64,000 nucleotides of DNA from CAZGOM01 sp964542875. GTDB taxonomy: Bacteria; Planctomycetota; Phycisphaerae; Phycisphaerales; Phycisphaeraceae. The position numbers were made by a program, and so were the translations under genes. The notes beneath the pieces are model-generated. The model did not search any database. It was not told where the DNA came from and saw only the letters and a program-made list of their open reading frames with translations. Positions 41,015 through 49,784 of the stretch are shown in pieces (position 1 is the stretch's first letter; every line of letters begins with the position of its first letter). The stretch is taken from the NCBI GenBank assembly GCA_964542875.1, contig CAZIWA010000007.1, positions 1-64,000 of the forward strand, read 5' to 3'.

Positions 41015-44000
41015 TTATTCGCCTTTGGGCGTTTCGGTGTAGCCAAGGTTGTCGATGAAGATCGTCGTGTTGGACACGGGAATTTCTTCATTGATGTAAA
41101 GGATGCTGGGCCGGGCGTCGACGATCACCTTGGTGAGGGTGATGGGGTAATCGACAGGAACGACACCCATGTAGACCTCTTTCTTGAGCTTGGGCGCCAC
41201 GGGTTCTTTGGGTTCCACGGGGCGGGGCAGCTTCTCGTTGGCCTTACGAGCCTCAACGTCTTTGAGGTATTGTGCTTTCTTCTCCTCGTAGACCTTAAAG
41301 TCCTCGTCGTACTTGGCCTTCACGACTGCGTAGTCGGCCTTGTTTTGCTCATCCTTGGCGGGAATGGCATCGATTTCCGGCGCCTTGGCGGCCCACCAGT
41401 TGTAGTTGCGGGGCCAGTAGGCTTCCTGATCCTTGCCGGGGTACATCCCGATCGCGGGGAACCGGATGGTCTGCCAGCCCTGGAAGCTGACCATGGAGTC
41501 GCCGTGCGGATCGGAAGAGTTGCTGGCGCCGGCGTATTGGTTACCGGTGCTGGTCCATACCCGGCCCTTGGCGTCGACAACTTCAAACATGATCCGGCCC
41601 CAGCCGGAATTGCCCTTCACCCGAAGGGTGAACTCATAAGGCCGGCCTTCAAACTTGATGGGCTGGGCCAGTTTGAATTCCTGGTACCGGGGCAGAAGCT
41701 TGCGGTCATCCTGGTCAGGCTTGAGTTGGACCTTAAGCGCGGAAACGCCGTCTTCCGTCACGTAAGCCGTTTCAAAGCTGCCTTTGAGCCGGGGCGTATC
41801 CCAGTGGCCTTCGACCACCTTGTTGGGCTCAGACACTTCCACAAGCTGCTTGGGGTTGTCAAAATCCAGAAGTTTCTTGATGGGGACAGGGCTGGGCAGT
41901 TCCACCGGGATCGCAGAGACAACGCTGGAGAGCTTGCAGTCGGTGATGTAGATCGGCGTTGGGCTGGCTTCCAGGGTGATTGCGCCCTGGCTGGCGGGAA
42001 TCGGGTTGCCATAGAAGTCCCACAGCTTGGGCGTGCCTTCCTTGGCCAACGTGACGGTCTGCACGCCGCCTGCGGTCCACACGGAGTAGATGTGTGAGCC
42101 GTCAGCTTTTGCAAAGTCCACCACGTGGAGCGAATGGTTCGGGGTTTTGAGGTAGCCCACGGGCTTGGCCTGGTCTAGGATCTGGGTCAGCCAGGCGTAG
42201 GCCGGGTAAGCCGGCTTGGGGTTGATTTCCGGGTCGCGGTAGCAGTACCCGCCGGAGCCCCAGTTGCTCCAGTGGTAGTCGTCAGCGGGGTCTTTGATGA
42301 GGCCCGCGGCGGCCATACGCTGGATGCCCAGTTGCAGGGCGATCATCGCTTCACGGACGGCGATGGTGGATTGCTCATGGAGCGTCAGCGCGCCCGCTTC
42401 AGTCGCATGGTAGAGCGCTTCGGTGGTCCAGATGGGTTTGTCGTAGCCGTATTTCTTCAGGGCCCGCTTCATTTCGTGGGTGTTGCCCAGGAGGCTCAGC
42501 CAGTCGGGCTGCCGCTCAGGGCTGCGGCTGAACATCGCGCCTTCGAGACCGATGATATCGAAGTTTTCCTTGGGGAAGCCGCGCTTGAGATACTCAGTGG
42601 CGACGACGGGATAATCATTGATCAGCACGATCTTGATTTCAGGATCGGCCTTGCGGATGCCGCCGGTGTATTTGGTGACATTGGCGATCTGCTTCTTAAG
42701 CCTTTCATCTTCCGCAGCGGGCATGTTGTAAGGCGCCCCACCCAGAAGCTCGCTGTAGCGACGCACCAGATTCAATGAAGAACGCGATTCGTGAAGCACT
42801 TTCACAACCGGGTCGTTGGTGGCCTTGATGTTGGCCAACGCGGGCGGAACGGTTTTGTTGAATTCCGCTTCATCCCACCAGCCTTCGCCGCTTTGGTAGT
42901 TCTTGGCGCCGGGCAGGTTGTTTAAGCCGAAGGTAATGTTGTACTTCTCTTTGAACTGCTTGAGGAGTTCACCGGGTTCCGCCGGCTCGCCATCGGGGTT
43001 GGCATCGGCCTTGATTTTGGGTGAGCCGCCGTAGGTGTGGCGCCAGCCCCCCTTATTCATGAGGGTGGCAAGGATGTCGATCTGATCAGGCCGCGGGCGA
43101 ACGGAGTGTGCGTGCCAGAATTCCCAGATGCCAAAGGGAGAATCCTTCGCAGTGGCCTTGCGGGTGTCCGGCGCAAGGACGGCGAAAGTGGTGTCGCGCT
43201 GCTGGAGAACTTGGCTGCCCACGGCCACGCCGACGGCCGCGGTAAACCACCCTCGCTTGCCGGGGGTGACATCCAACGCGACTTCCTTGGCTTCGCCGGG
43301 CGCAAGGGTGACGCTTTGCTCGGCCGTCCATGATTTATGCTCGATCCCGCGTTCCTCGCCGGTGCCCGGGCCTGCGCAGGCGGCATAGGCGCGAACGGTC
43401 TGGGGCTTATCGGACCGGTTGGTCAAAGTGAGCTTAAAGACTGACTTTTGCGTATCGAAAAAGACGTTGCCGGGCTCGTCAGTGACGTACGTCATGGTGA
43501 CGGGCGACTGCTGAACCGACGCCGCAAGAACCACCACGTCGCTGGGAGCGCCGACGGCAATCTTGCCGAACGTGTTGGGGTCCGGCGGCTTCACGTGCGT
43601 GTTCATGTCACGGGTGAATTCAAGGTCCAGAATGCCGAATTCTTTAACGTTTGCGCTCTTGGCCATGGGAACGGCCAAGTGGTAGATATTGCCCTTGGTG
43701 CCGTCAGCCAGCGTCACGGGAATCATCCCGATCACGTTTTGATTCGTCGCGCCTGATTTAAGCGTCGGCACATCAACAACCACATCTTCCAGGATGCCGT
43801 TCATGGTGCCGTAAAGACCAAAGCGCACAGTGGTGCGAGGGTCGTGATCGGGCCGTCCCTGCGAGAAAGCCAGCAGGTGAAGAGTGCTGTATTGATCGCC
43901 GTCGATGTTGACGACGGTTCGGCCAAAACTGTTGGTGCTGGTTTTGTTGAAAAAGACCTTGTTGCTGATGGTCGGGGTTTTGATCCCCGCCATGGATTTG

Positions 44001-44785
44001 GCGATGTCGATGGCCCCGGTTTCGGGGACATAGAAAGTCACGCCGTGGTGCTGATAGACACCCTTGGGCCCCTGCCCAGCGGCAAACTTGCCGACGGGGG
44101 CGTCTTTGCCTTCCACAACCGTGTTCACTTTTGCGTCGAGGCTCAGAATCGGGTCAGCCACCTGCCCATCGACTCCCAGCACCTTCAGGTCTGAGAGCTT
44201 TGCCGAGCCCGTAAGCGTGACGGAGATAACCACGGGCGCCTTGGTGCGCTTTCGGAATTCCGTGAATTGCCCCACGATGATCTCAATGTTGTCCTTAGTC
44301 ACAAGAATTTTCATCGGCACCGGCTGGTCCACCGGCGTTCCGGGGACTTCAGCCCTGCCCAGGACAAAACCATCACTCTTGGCACTGCGCGTATAAGCTA
44401 CGCCCACAGGCGGACGCGCAGGAAGCGTGGCCGGGTCCACAGCAGGCTCGCCGGCCGCAGGCTTGGGCGCTGCCACCGTCGTCCCCAGATCGATCTTCAC
44501 CCCTGAGGAAGCCGGCAGCATGAGAATGCCGGTAACGATATAGCTGTCCTGCCTTGCATCGCTGAGCGTGATGACAAAAGGCGAAGGCTTGGCCTTGGGC
44601 TTGGTGTTGGGCACCGAGGTGTAAACGCCATCGACGATGGTTCCGTCCCCCACCGCTGCCCATGACGCCTGCCCCACCAGAACCGCGGTCGGGTTGGATT
44701 GCGCCAGCGTAAAATCCAACTGGGATGTGAGCGCGACCCCGATACACGCCGCGGCCAGGTAAACCTTCCAGGACTGCTTTGGCAT
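41015..44785 (-). CDS. Very large secreted protein with glycoside hydrolase-like barrel
   Basis: Exported protein of 1256 residues with a signal peptide (MPKQSWKVYLAAACIGVAL, cleavage near LAQ). The first 500 residues are beta-rich and Pro/Lys-rich, with domains that look like carbohydrate-binding sandwiches. Residues about 535-900 fit a TIM barrel (SPFGIWEFWHAHSV, KVLHESRSSLNLVRR, KIVLINDYPVVATEYL, KPIWTTEALYHATEAG); Glu residues in LHESR and WTTEALY are placed like the acid/base and nucleophile of clan A glycosidases. A beta-sandwich follows, interrupted by a Lys/Glu-rich segment of about 50 residues (YDEDFKVYEEKKAQYLKD). No family is recognised with certainty. Confidence 0.65.
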   Translation of the reverse strand: MPKQSWKVYLAAACIGVALTSQLDFTLAQSNPTAVLVGQASWAAVGDGTIVDGVYTSVPNTKPKAKPSPFVITLSDARQDSYIVTGILMLPASSGVKIDLGTTVAAPKPAAGEPAVDPATLPARPPVGVAYTRSAKSDGFVLGRAEVPGTPVDQPVPMKILVTKDNIEIIVGQFTEFRKRTKAPVVISVTLTGSAKLSDLKVLGVDGQVADPILSLDAKVNTVVEGKDAPVGKFAAGQGPKGVYQHHGVTFYVPETGAIDIAKSMAGIKTPTISNKVFFNKTSTNSFGRTVVNIDGDQYSTLHLLAFSQGRPDHDPRTTVRFGLYGTMNGILEDVVVDVPTLKSGATNQNVIGMIPVTLADGTKGNIYHLAVPMAKSANVKEFGILDLEFTRDMNTHVKPPDPNTFGKIAVGAPSDVVVLAASVQQSPVTMTYVTDEPGNVFFDTQKSVFKLTLTNRSDKPQTVRAYAACAGPGTGEERGIEHKSWTAEQSVTLAPGEAKEVALDVTPGKRGWFTAAVGVAVGSQVLQQRDTTFAVLAPDTRKATAKDSPFGIWEFWHAHSVRPRPDQIDILATLMNKGGWRHTYGGSPKIKADANPDGEPAEPGELLKQFKEKYNITFGLNNLPGAKNYQSGEGWWDEAEFNKTVPPALANIKATNDPVVKVLHESRSSLNLVRRYSELLGGAPYNMPAAEDERLKKQIANVTKYTGGIRKADPEIKIVLINDYPVVATEYLKRGFPKENFDIIGLEGAMFSRSPERQPDWLSLLGNTHEMKRALKKYGYDKPIWTTEALYHATEAGALTLHEQSTIAVREAMIALQLGIQRMAAAGLIKDPADDYHWSNWGSGGYCYRDPEINPKPAYPAYAWLTQILDQAKPVGYLKTPNHSLHVVDFAKADGSHIYSVWTAGGVQTVTLAKEGTPKLWDFYGNPIPASQGAITLEASPTPIYITDCKLSSVVSAIPVELPSPVPIKKLLDFDNPKQLVEVSEPNKVVEGHWDTPRLKGSFETAYVTEDGVSALKVQLKPDQDDRKLLPRYQEFKLAQPIKFEGRPYEFTLRVKGNSGWGRIMFEVVDAKGRVWTSTGNQYAGASNSSDPHGDSMVSFQGWQTIRFPAIGMYPGKDQEAYWPRNYNWWAAKAPEIDAIPAKDEQNKADYAVVKAKYDEDFKVYEEKKAQYLKDVEARKANEKLPRPVEPKEPVAPKLKKEVYMGVVPVDYPITLTKVIVDARPSILYINEEIPVSNTTIFIDNLGYTETPKGE

Positions 44786-45109
44786 TATGGACTCTCCGAG
44801 TTTTATGAAATAAGGATGTTGAGGAACAATGGACCCGAATGACTGACGCAGGCAAGGTTATAAGGTTCCCTTGATAAAATCAAAAAAACCTTGGTTGTGC
44901 TGGCATATTCGAGAAAATCACAGCAAATTAGAGTGCTGAAATATCACTTATTGCGATTCCATACCGGGAATCAGACCTCGGTTGAATCGTTAATTCAATA
45001 TGCCGGTCGCGCGAACATGGCTGCCTACGTATTTTGACGTCAAACCTACTGAAATGCAAAGGCCCTTCATTTCAAGCGTCCCAACCCCGACATGGTTTAA
45101 ACTCTGCCC
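44786..45109. other. Divergent region between the secreted protein and AraC genes
   Basis: A 324-base AT-rich gap that should contain both promoters. The clearest plus-strand element is TAAACT (45098-45103), six bases before the AraC ATG. No strong palindrome is seen. Confidence 0.35.
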
Positions 45110-46072
45110 ATGTCCCCCACCCGACCTAAAGGCGCCAAAAGCCGACTGGAATCCGAGCGCGCGATTTTTGCCCGGCTCAACGGCACCCCCGTGAAAGTAA
45201 ACCTCTCAGGGTTGGCCTGCCGACTGGTGTATTGGGGCCTCAATCCTGACCACTGTAACGACACCCACGCCCATGCCCACTCGTTTTACGAGGCCTGCTA
45301 CGTGTTCACCGGCAAGGGATCTGTCCGGATCGGCAAGCGAACCCACGCCCTCAGCGAGGGCCAGTTGTTTGTCACCCGGCCCGATCAGGTGCACAAAATC
45401 CGCTCAGCGGACAAGACCATGGGGATCTATTTCTGGGCATTTACGCTTGAAAATGAACCAGGCCTGCTCAACGACGACCCTGGCGTTCACGAATTGGCGA
45501 AGGGGTTTATCGAGGCCACCAAAGCCGTCGCCGTGCCTGGTCCAGGCAAAATTCAGCCGCTGCTGACCCTGCTGAATGAAGAAGCCCGGACGCGCGGGCC
45601 CGGGTTTGCCTTTGGCGTGATTGCACTGAGCCGAAAGCTGATCCTGGAAACGCTCCGGGCGTTTAATTCCCGGACCGAGGCGCCCACCAAGCCAATCCCT
45701 GAAAAAGTGCACGACACCGCTCCTATCGCCCGGGCGAGGCTGTTTTTGCATGACAACTTCATGCGCCCCATCACCGTGGGCCAGGTGGCCGAGCATGTCC
45801 ATCTGGGGGAACGGCAACTGGCGAGGCTGTTCATGAAAGATCAATCCACCAGCGTGGCGCGCTACCTGGCGAACCTGCGGATGGAAGCCGCCGGCCGGAT
45901 GCTTCTCGCCGGCGGCCTCTCCATTAAGGAAGTAGCAGCCAAATCCGGTTATCCGGATGTGGCTTATTTCACCGCGGCGTTTAAGAAAACCACTGGCATT
46001 ACACCCGGTGAATACCGAAAAATGAGAGGCAAAGTTTACCCCCTGCGTACAAAAAGCCGGACCGGCAAGTAA
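45110..46072 (+). CDS. AraC family transcriptional regulator with cupin sensor
   Basis: Protein of 320 residues. The N-terminal cupin (about 45-110) carries DTHAHAHSFYEACYVFTGKG and GQLFVTRPDQVHKI, the pattern of sugar-sensing AraC proteins. The C-terminal 100 residues contain two helix-turn-helix motifs (TVGQVAEHVHLGERQLARLF and LSIKEVAAKSGYPDVAYFTA, ending TPGEYRKMR). A TAAACT box six bases upstream of the ATG, with no ribosome site, suggests a leaderless transcript. It is divergent from the large secreted protein gene and probably regulates it and the following pseudopilin gene. Confidence 0.88.
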   Translation: MSPTRPKGAKSRLESERAIFARLNGTPVKVNLSGLACRLVYWGLNPDHCNDTHAHAHSFYEACYVFTGKGSVRIGKRTHALSEGQLFVTRPDQVHKIRSADKTMGIYFWAFTLENEPGLLNDDPGVHELAKGFIEATKAVAVPGPGKIQPLLTLLNEEARTRGPGFAFGVIALSRKLILETLRAFNSRTEAPTKPIPEKVHDTAPIARARLFLHDNFMRPITVGQVAEHVHLGERQLARLFMKDQSTSVARYLANLRMEAAGRMLLAGGLSIKEVAAKSGYPDVAYFTAAFKKTTGITPGEYRKMRGKVYPLRTKSRTGK

Positions 46073-46149
46073 ACTGATAGCTCAAACGAATACCACCCAG
46101 GCTGATGGAAACCCTTATTTGATCTTTGGGTTTTCGAAAAGGACGGGCC

Positions 46150-46953
46150 ATGTCATCAAGCAAAAGACTGAAAACCGGATTTACGATCGTTGAACTGCTG
46201 GTGGTGATTTCCATCATCGCCGCCCTGCTGGCAATGCTCATGCCTGCGGTAACCAACGCGCGCGACGTCGCCCGCCTGGTGCAGTGCCGGGTGAACCTCC
46301 GCTCCACCTTGACGGGCATGCTTTCCTACTCCATCGACAACCGTTTCGCCGGCAGCCCGCACAGCGCGGCGTTCAACGCCGGCTCCCGCTGGAACACGGG
46401 CTCCAGCGACAAAGACCTGGGCGATAACGACACATGGTCGGGCCTGCCCGTCTCCCAGCGCGTGCGCCATGCCGTGTTTAACGGCATGGATTCCTACCTG
46501 GGATACACCCCCGGCACGCAGGCGACAAGCAAGGTCTACTGGACCGGCAAAGGCTGCCCGGATTACTTTCGCACCACCTCAGCCAACGGCACCAACCGGG
46601 CCGCATTTTTCGCCAACCACTGGATTCTTGGCCGGGTAAGAACCACCGGCACCGACGCCTGGTATCGGCTGGATTCCAACCGGTTCCGGCCCTTTGAAAT
46701 GATGCTGATGATGGAAAACAGCTACCAGGGCATCAACACCAGCTCATCATCGGGACCGGGCTCATCCCTCCGCCTGACGATGGTCGGCGAAAGCACGGCC
46801 TCGGACGTCTACACCGGTCGGCACGATGCGCAAGGCTTGAATGTCGCGCTGGTTGATGGGCACGTCGAGTTCAGGAAGTATGACTGGAGCGCCAGCCACT
46901 TCGTGATTCCGATCCTCTACTCGCCCGACAGCTCCTCCTGGAATCCGTACTAA
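46150..46953 (+). CDS. Prepilin-type N-terminal domain protein (pseudopilin)
   Basis: Protein of 267 residues; the ATG at 46150 has AAAAGGA upstream. The classic motif KTG-FTIVELLVVISIIAALL (Glu at position 5) begins the mature helix. The C-terminal part has YTGRHDAQGLNVALVDGHVE, matching the H-X9-DG segment. It differs from the 33-37 kb array in body sequence and resembles the 3.8 kb gene. It lies between two regulators (AraC and FadR-type). Confidence 0.85.
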   Translation: MSSSKRLKTGFTIVELLVVISIIAALLAMLMPAVTNARDVARLVQCRVNLRSTLTGMLSYSIDNRFAGSPHSAAFNAGSRWNTGSSDKDLGDNDTWSGLPVSQRVRHAVFNGMDSYLGYTPGTQATSKVYWTGKGCPDYFRTTSANGTNRAAFFANHWILGRVRTTGTDAWYRLDSNRFRPFEMMLMMENSYQGINTSSSSGPGSSLRLTMVGESTASDVYTGRHDAQGLNVALVDGHVEFRKYDWSASHFVIPILYSPDSSSWNPY

Positions 46954-46979
46954 AAAGAACAGCTTTGGCATTTAAGCGA

Positions 46980-47007
46980 TTGACACGCTGGTTTTGCGCT
47001 GTAGCAT
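46980..47007 (+). promoter_or_regulatory. Promoter of the FadR-type regulator/phyH operon
   Basis: TTGACA (46980-46985) and TAGCAT (47002-47007) are spaced by 16 bases. Transcription would begin near 47014, inside the palindrome that follows, so binding of the regulator there would block the promoter. Confidence 0.65.
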
Positions 47008-47010
47008 GCA

Positions 47011-47032
47011 ACTGGTAAGACCTCTTACCAGT
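47011..47032 (+). promoter_or_regulatory. Perfect palindromic operator of the FadR-type regulator
   Basis: ACTGGTAAGA (47011-47020) and TCTTACCAGT (47023-47032) are perfect 10-base inverted arms separated by CC. The TGGT...ACCA ends resemble operators of FadR-subfamily regulators. It overlaps the expected transcription start, so autoregulation is the simplest reading. Confidence 0.75.
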
Positions 47033-47055
47033 TGATACGGATCAAAGGAAAACCG

Positions 47056-47781
47056 GTGATCAAGCGAACGGGGTTGGTTGAGCAGGTAACCCAGAGCCTG
47101 GCCGAGCGGATTTTGGCCTTGCAAGGCGATGCCCTGCTCCCCTCCGAGCGCGATCTGGCCCGGGAAACCGGCGTCAGCCGACCCGTCGTGCGTGAAGCGA
47201 TCCGAAACCTTCAGATGCAGGGCTTGGTCGAGGTAAAGCACGGCATCGGCGTGCTTGCGGTCAACAAGCCACACCGCCCGCTGATGGGCGCATTTGAGCT
47301 TGTGACGGCTCAGCATAAAACCCGCCTGGAACAATTCGCCGAAGCTCGGCTGGTCATTGAACCCGGCGTGGCTCGCCTGGCGGCGATTCGCGCGACCGGT
47401 AAGGAAATCAGGCTGCTCCGGGCCAACATCCAGGAACACGCCGCCGCAACCCAGGCCACCGCCGCTGTAGAGCTGGACCTGGAATTCCATAGGCTGCTTG
47501 CGCAAACCGCCGGCAACCAGATTCTGCTCACCATTCTTGATGCCCTGGCCGATCTGGGCCGGCAAACCCGATCCATCTCCATGAAGGCATTGGGCATGGC
47601 ACACACCATAGGCGGCGCGGTTAAACAGCACACGCTCGTGCTTGATGCCGTAGAAGCCAAGGATGCTGACGCCGCGGAAACACGCATGCGCACGCACATC
47701 CAGGGCGCGCATCAAGACCTTGCAAGTTCAACCCACTCCCCTTCTTTAAGGCAAACCCGTTCATCAAGGAATCAGACATGA
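47056..47781 (+). CDS. FadR/GntR family transcriptional regulator with FCD domain
   Basis: Protein of 241 residues; GTG at 47056 with AAAGGAAAA upstream is preferred over the TTG at 47032, which lies in the operator. Residues 1-70 are the winged helix (ALLPSERDLARETGVSRPVV, REAIRNLQMQGLVEVKHGIG). The all-helical FCD domain follows, with ARLVIEPGVARLAAIRA and ELDLEFHRLLAQTAGNQ supplying Asp and His metal ligands. It shares a four-base overlap with the dioxygenase gene, so it most likely senses a substrate of that pathway. Confidence 0.9.
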   Translation: MIKRTGLVEQVTQSLAERILALQGDALLPSERDLARETGVSRPVVREAIRNLQMQGLVEVKHGIGVLAVNKPHRPLMGAFELVTAQHKTRLEQFAEARLVIEPGVARLAAIRATGKEIRLLRANIQEHAAATQATAAVELDLEFHRLLAQTAGNQILLTILDALADLGRQTRSISMKALGMAHTIGGAVKQHTLVLDAVEAKDADAAETRMRTHIQGAHQDLASSTHSPSLRQTRSSRNQT

Positions 47782-48659
47782 CCGCCACCGCTACCCTCGC
47801 CGGCAAAGGCACGAACACTCCCGATCTGAAGCTCACGCCGCAGCAGATGCATTTCTTCCACACCTTCGGCTACCTGGGCTTTCCCGGTCTGCTGGCCGAC
47901 AAGGTGGATGAAATCAGCCGTCAGTTCGAAAACGTGTTCAACTCCAAGGGAGGCGGACACTACGGCAAGCCCCACGATGGCAAGGCAAGATCCTGCATCG
48001 TGCCCTTCATCGACAACAACGAATACCTCTGCACCCTGCTGGATGATCACCGGATCCACGGCATCCTCACTTCGATCCTCGGCGACGACTTCAACTACAT
48101 GGGTTCAGACGGAAACTACTATGTCGGCAACACCCCATGGCACTCCGACAGCGCCTTTGTGAAGCGCCCGCTGCACACGAAGATCGCCTTTTACCTTGAC
48201 CCGGTGGGCAAGGATTCCGGCTGCCTCCGCGTCATCCCCGGCAGCCACCGCGTGGGCGATCCCTACGCCGACCAACTCAACAAAGACGTCTTTCGGTGCC
48301 AGGAAACTCTGGGCGTTGACGGCCCCAACGTGCCGTTCATGCCGCTGGAAACCAAACCCGGAGACGTTTTGATCTTCAATCACGACCTCAAGCACTCTTC
48401 GTTTTTCGGCTCCACCAACCGCAGGATGTTCACCATCAACTGCTGCCAGCGCTACGCCGAGGCGGATGTGCCTGTGCTGCGCGACTACATTTCCGGCTTC
48501 GCAAGGTTCTGGATCGACCGGGCCATCGGTGAAACCATGGTGAAGACCGCATCCCCCCAGCGCATGAAGCATCTCGAACAGCTTCTGGCCAACGATGGCC
48601 ACCTTGCAGCCCTCGCCGCCAAGGCGCGTGAAAGCATGTCTGAACCATCCAGAGGCTGA
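47778..48659 (+). CDS. Phytanoyl-CoA dioxygenase (PhyH) family protein
   Basis: Protein of 293 residues, an Fe(II)/2-oxoglutarate-dependent hydroxylase. The iron ligands are His122 and Asp124 in NTPWHSDSAF and His206 in NHDLKHSSFF; Arg216 or Arg217 in STNRRMFTI would bind 2-oxoglutarate. DSGCLRVIPGSHRVGDPYA is the classic loop. It is co-translated with the FadR-type regulator. PhyH proteins in bacteria act on diverse small molecules, so the substrate remains open. Confidence 0.9.
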   Translation: MTATATLAGKGTNTPDLKLTPQQMHFFHTFGYLGFPGLLADKVDEISRQFENVFNSKGGGHYGKPHDGKARSCIVPFIDNNEYLCTLLDDHRIHGILTSILGDDFNYMGSDGNYYVGNTPWHSDSAFVKRPLHTKIAFYLDPVGKDSGCLRVIPGSHRVGDPYADQLNKDVFRCQETLGVDGPNVPFMPLETKPGDVLIFNHDLKHSSFFGSTNRRMFTINCCQRYAEADVPVLRDYISGFARFWIDRAIGETMVKTASPQRMKHLEQLLANDGHLAALAAKARESMSEPSRG

Positions 48660-48887
48660 TGTAACCGATCCCAATCGGCTGCTTGCGACCTGGGTTTTCT
48701 GGATAACTTCCTCGACCCAAAACAACCAAATTCGCTTTAACCCCCCTGCCACACCGACTTTGTGTTAATTTCCGTCCAACTCGTTCCATTAGATAAACTG
48801 ATTCTGTTTTATCGCGTGAGACAAAATGGCCACATGTCCTTAAAATGGTCGCACTTTACGGGGGGTTCCCTCCCTCAGGAAACGGCC

Positions 48888-49442
48888 ATGCCCGGACCGA
48901 CTGCTGGTATCCCAGACCAAGCCATAGCCTTCTATCTCTTTGCCGTGATGGCAGTTGTGAGTGCCTGGGGTATCGTTTTTTCGCGCAATCTGGTTCGTAG
49001 CGCCTCCCTTTTATTGTTGACGCTGGGTGGCGTAGCCGGGCTGTTTTTCCTTCTCAAACAAGAATTTCTCGCCGCCGTGCAACTGATTGTGTACGCAGGC
49101 GGCACGTTGATTTTGATTGTGTTCACCGTGCTGCTGACGGCGCGCGCCCATCTGCCGCAAAAGCGATCGCTGCTCTCGGTAATTGGCGCGGTCAGCGTCG
49201 GTCTACTGGCGACGCTGGGCGTGATTACGCTGTTTAACACCATGACCGCGGCTGACCGCGGCCCGGGCGCGGAATTGATGCACCCCGGAAGCGTGTCCAA
49301 CATCGGTAAAGCGATGCTGGGCACCTATCTGGTACCGTTTCAGGTGACCGGCCTGGTGCTGCTGCTGGTGATGATCGGCGCTTCTTACCTGGCCCGGAAA
49401 ACCGGCCCCGCAGAACCTAAGACCACGGGGGCCAAGCCATGA
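48888..49442 (+). CDS. nuoJ: NADH-quinone oxidoreductase subunit J
   Basis: Membrane protein of 184 residues with five predicted helices, part of the proton-pumping arm of complex I. The start at 48888 has CAGGAAA upstream; the longer frame from 48762 is not used. Recognisable segments are FAVMAVVSAWGIVFSRNLVR, LTLGGVAGLFFLLKQEFLAA and QLIVYAGGTLILIVFTVLL, the latter typical of the long central helix with its bulge. Its stop overlaps nuoK by three bases. It opens an operon of nuoJKLMN without the peripheral-arm genes. Confidence 0.92.
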   Translation: MPGPTAGIPDQAIAFYLFAVMAVVSAWGIVFSRNLVRSASLLLLTLGGVAGLFFLLKQEFLAAVQLIVYAGGTLILIVFTVLLTARAHLPQKRSLLSVIGAVSVGLLATLGVITLFNTMTAADRGPGAELMHPGSVSNIGKAMLGTYLVPFQVTGLVLLLVMIGASYLARKTGPAEPKTTGAKP

Positions 49443-49783
49443 TGGACGCACTGCTGCATATCGGCTGGCTGCATTACGGGGTGGTGTCGGCGATGATTTT
49501 CGGTGCCGGGCTGGCCACTGTGCTCATCCGGAAAAACGCCATCGCCATCCTGCTGGGAATTGAACTGATCATCAACGCCGCAGCCATCAACTTCGTGGCG
49601 GCGGCCTATTACCTGCCCAAGTCGCCCGACAGCGCAAACCAGATGTCCGCAGGCACTGTGTTTGCGGTGTTTGTAATCGTGACCGCGGCCGCCGAGGCCG
49701 CGGTGGCCCTGGCCATCATCATGAACTTCTATAACAGCGCGAACTCGATCGATCTTTCGCGCGCGGACCAGCTATCAGGCTGA
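49439..49783 (+). CDS. nuoK: NADH-quinone oxidoreductase subunit K
   Basis: Protein of 114 residues with three helices, containing GAGLATVLIRKNAIAILLGI and ELIINAAAINFVAA, where the Glu residues correspond to those needed for proton transfer in NuoK. FVIVTAAAEAAVALAIIMNF is the third helix. ATG overlaps the nuoJ stop, and nuoL begins two bases after the nuoK stop. Confidence 0.95.
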   Translation: MMDALLHIGWLHYGVVSAMIFGAGLATVLIRKNAIAILLGIELIINAAAINFVAAAYYLPKSPDSANQMSAGTVFAVFVIVTAAAEAAVALAIIMNFYNSANSIDLSRADQLSG

Positions 49784-49784
49784 T

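Noticed and set aside
40850..42097. Plus-strand frame of 415 codons
   Set aside because: It is opposite the large secreted protein and YkvA genes and has no recognisable motif.
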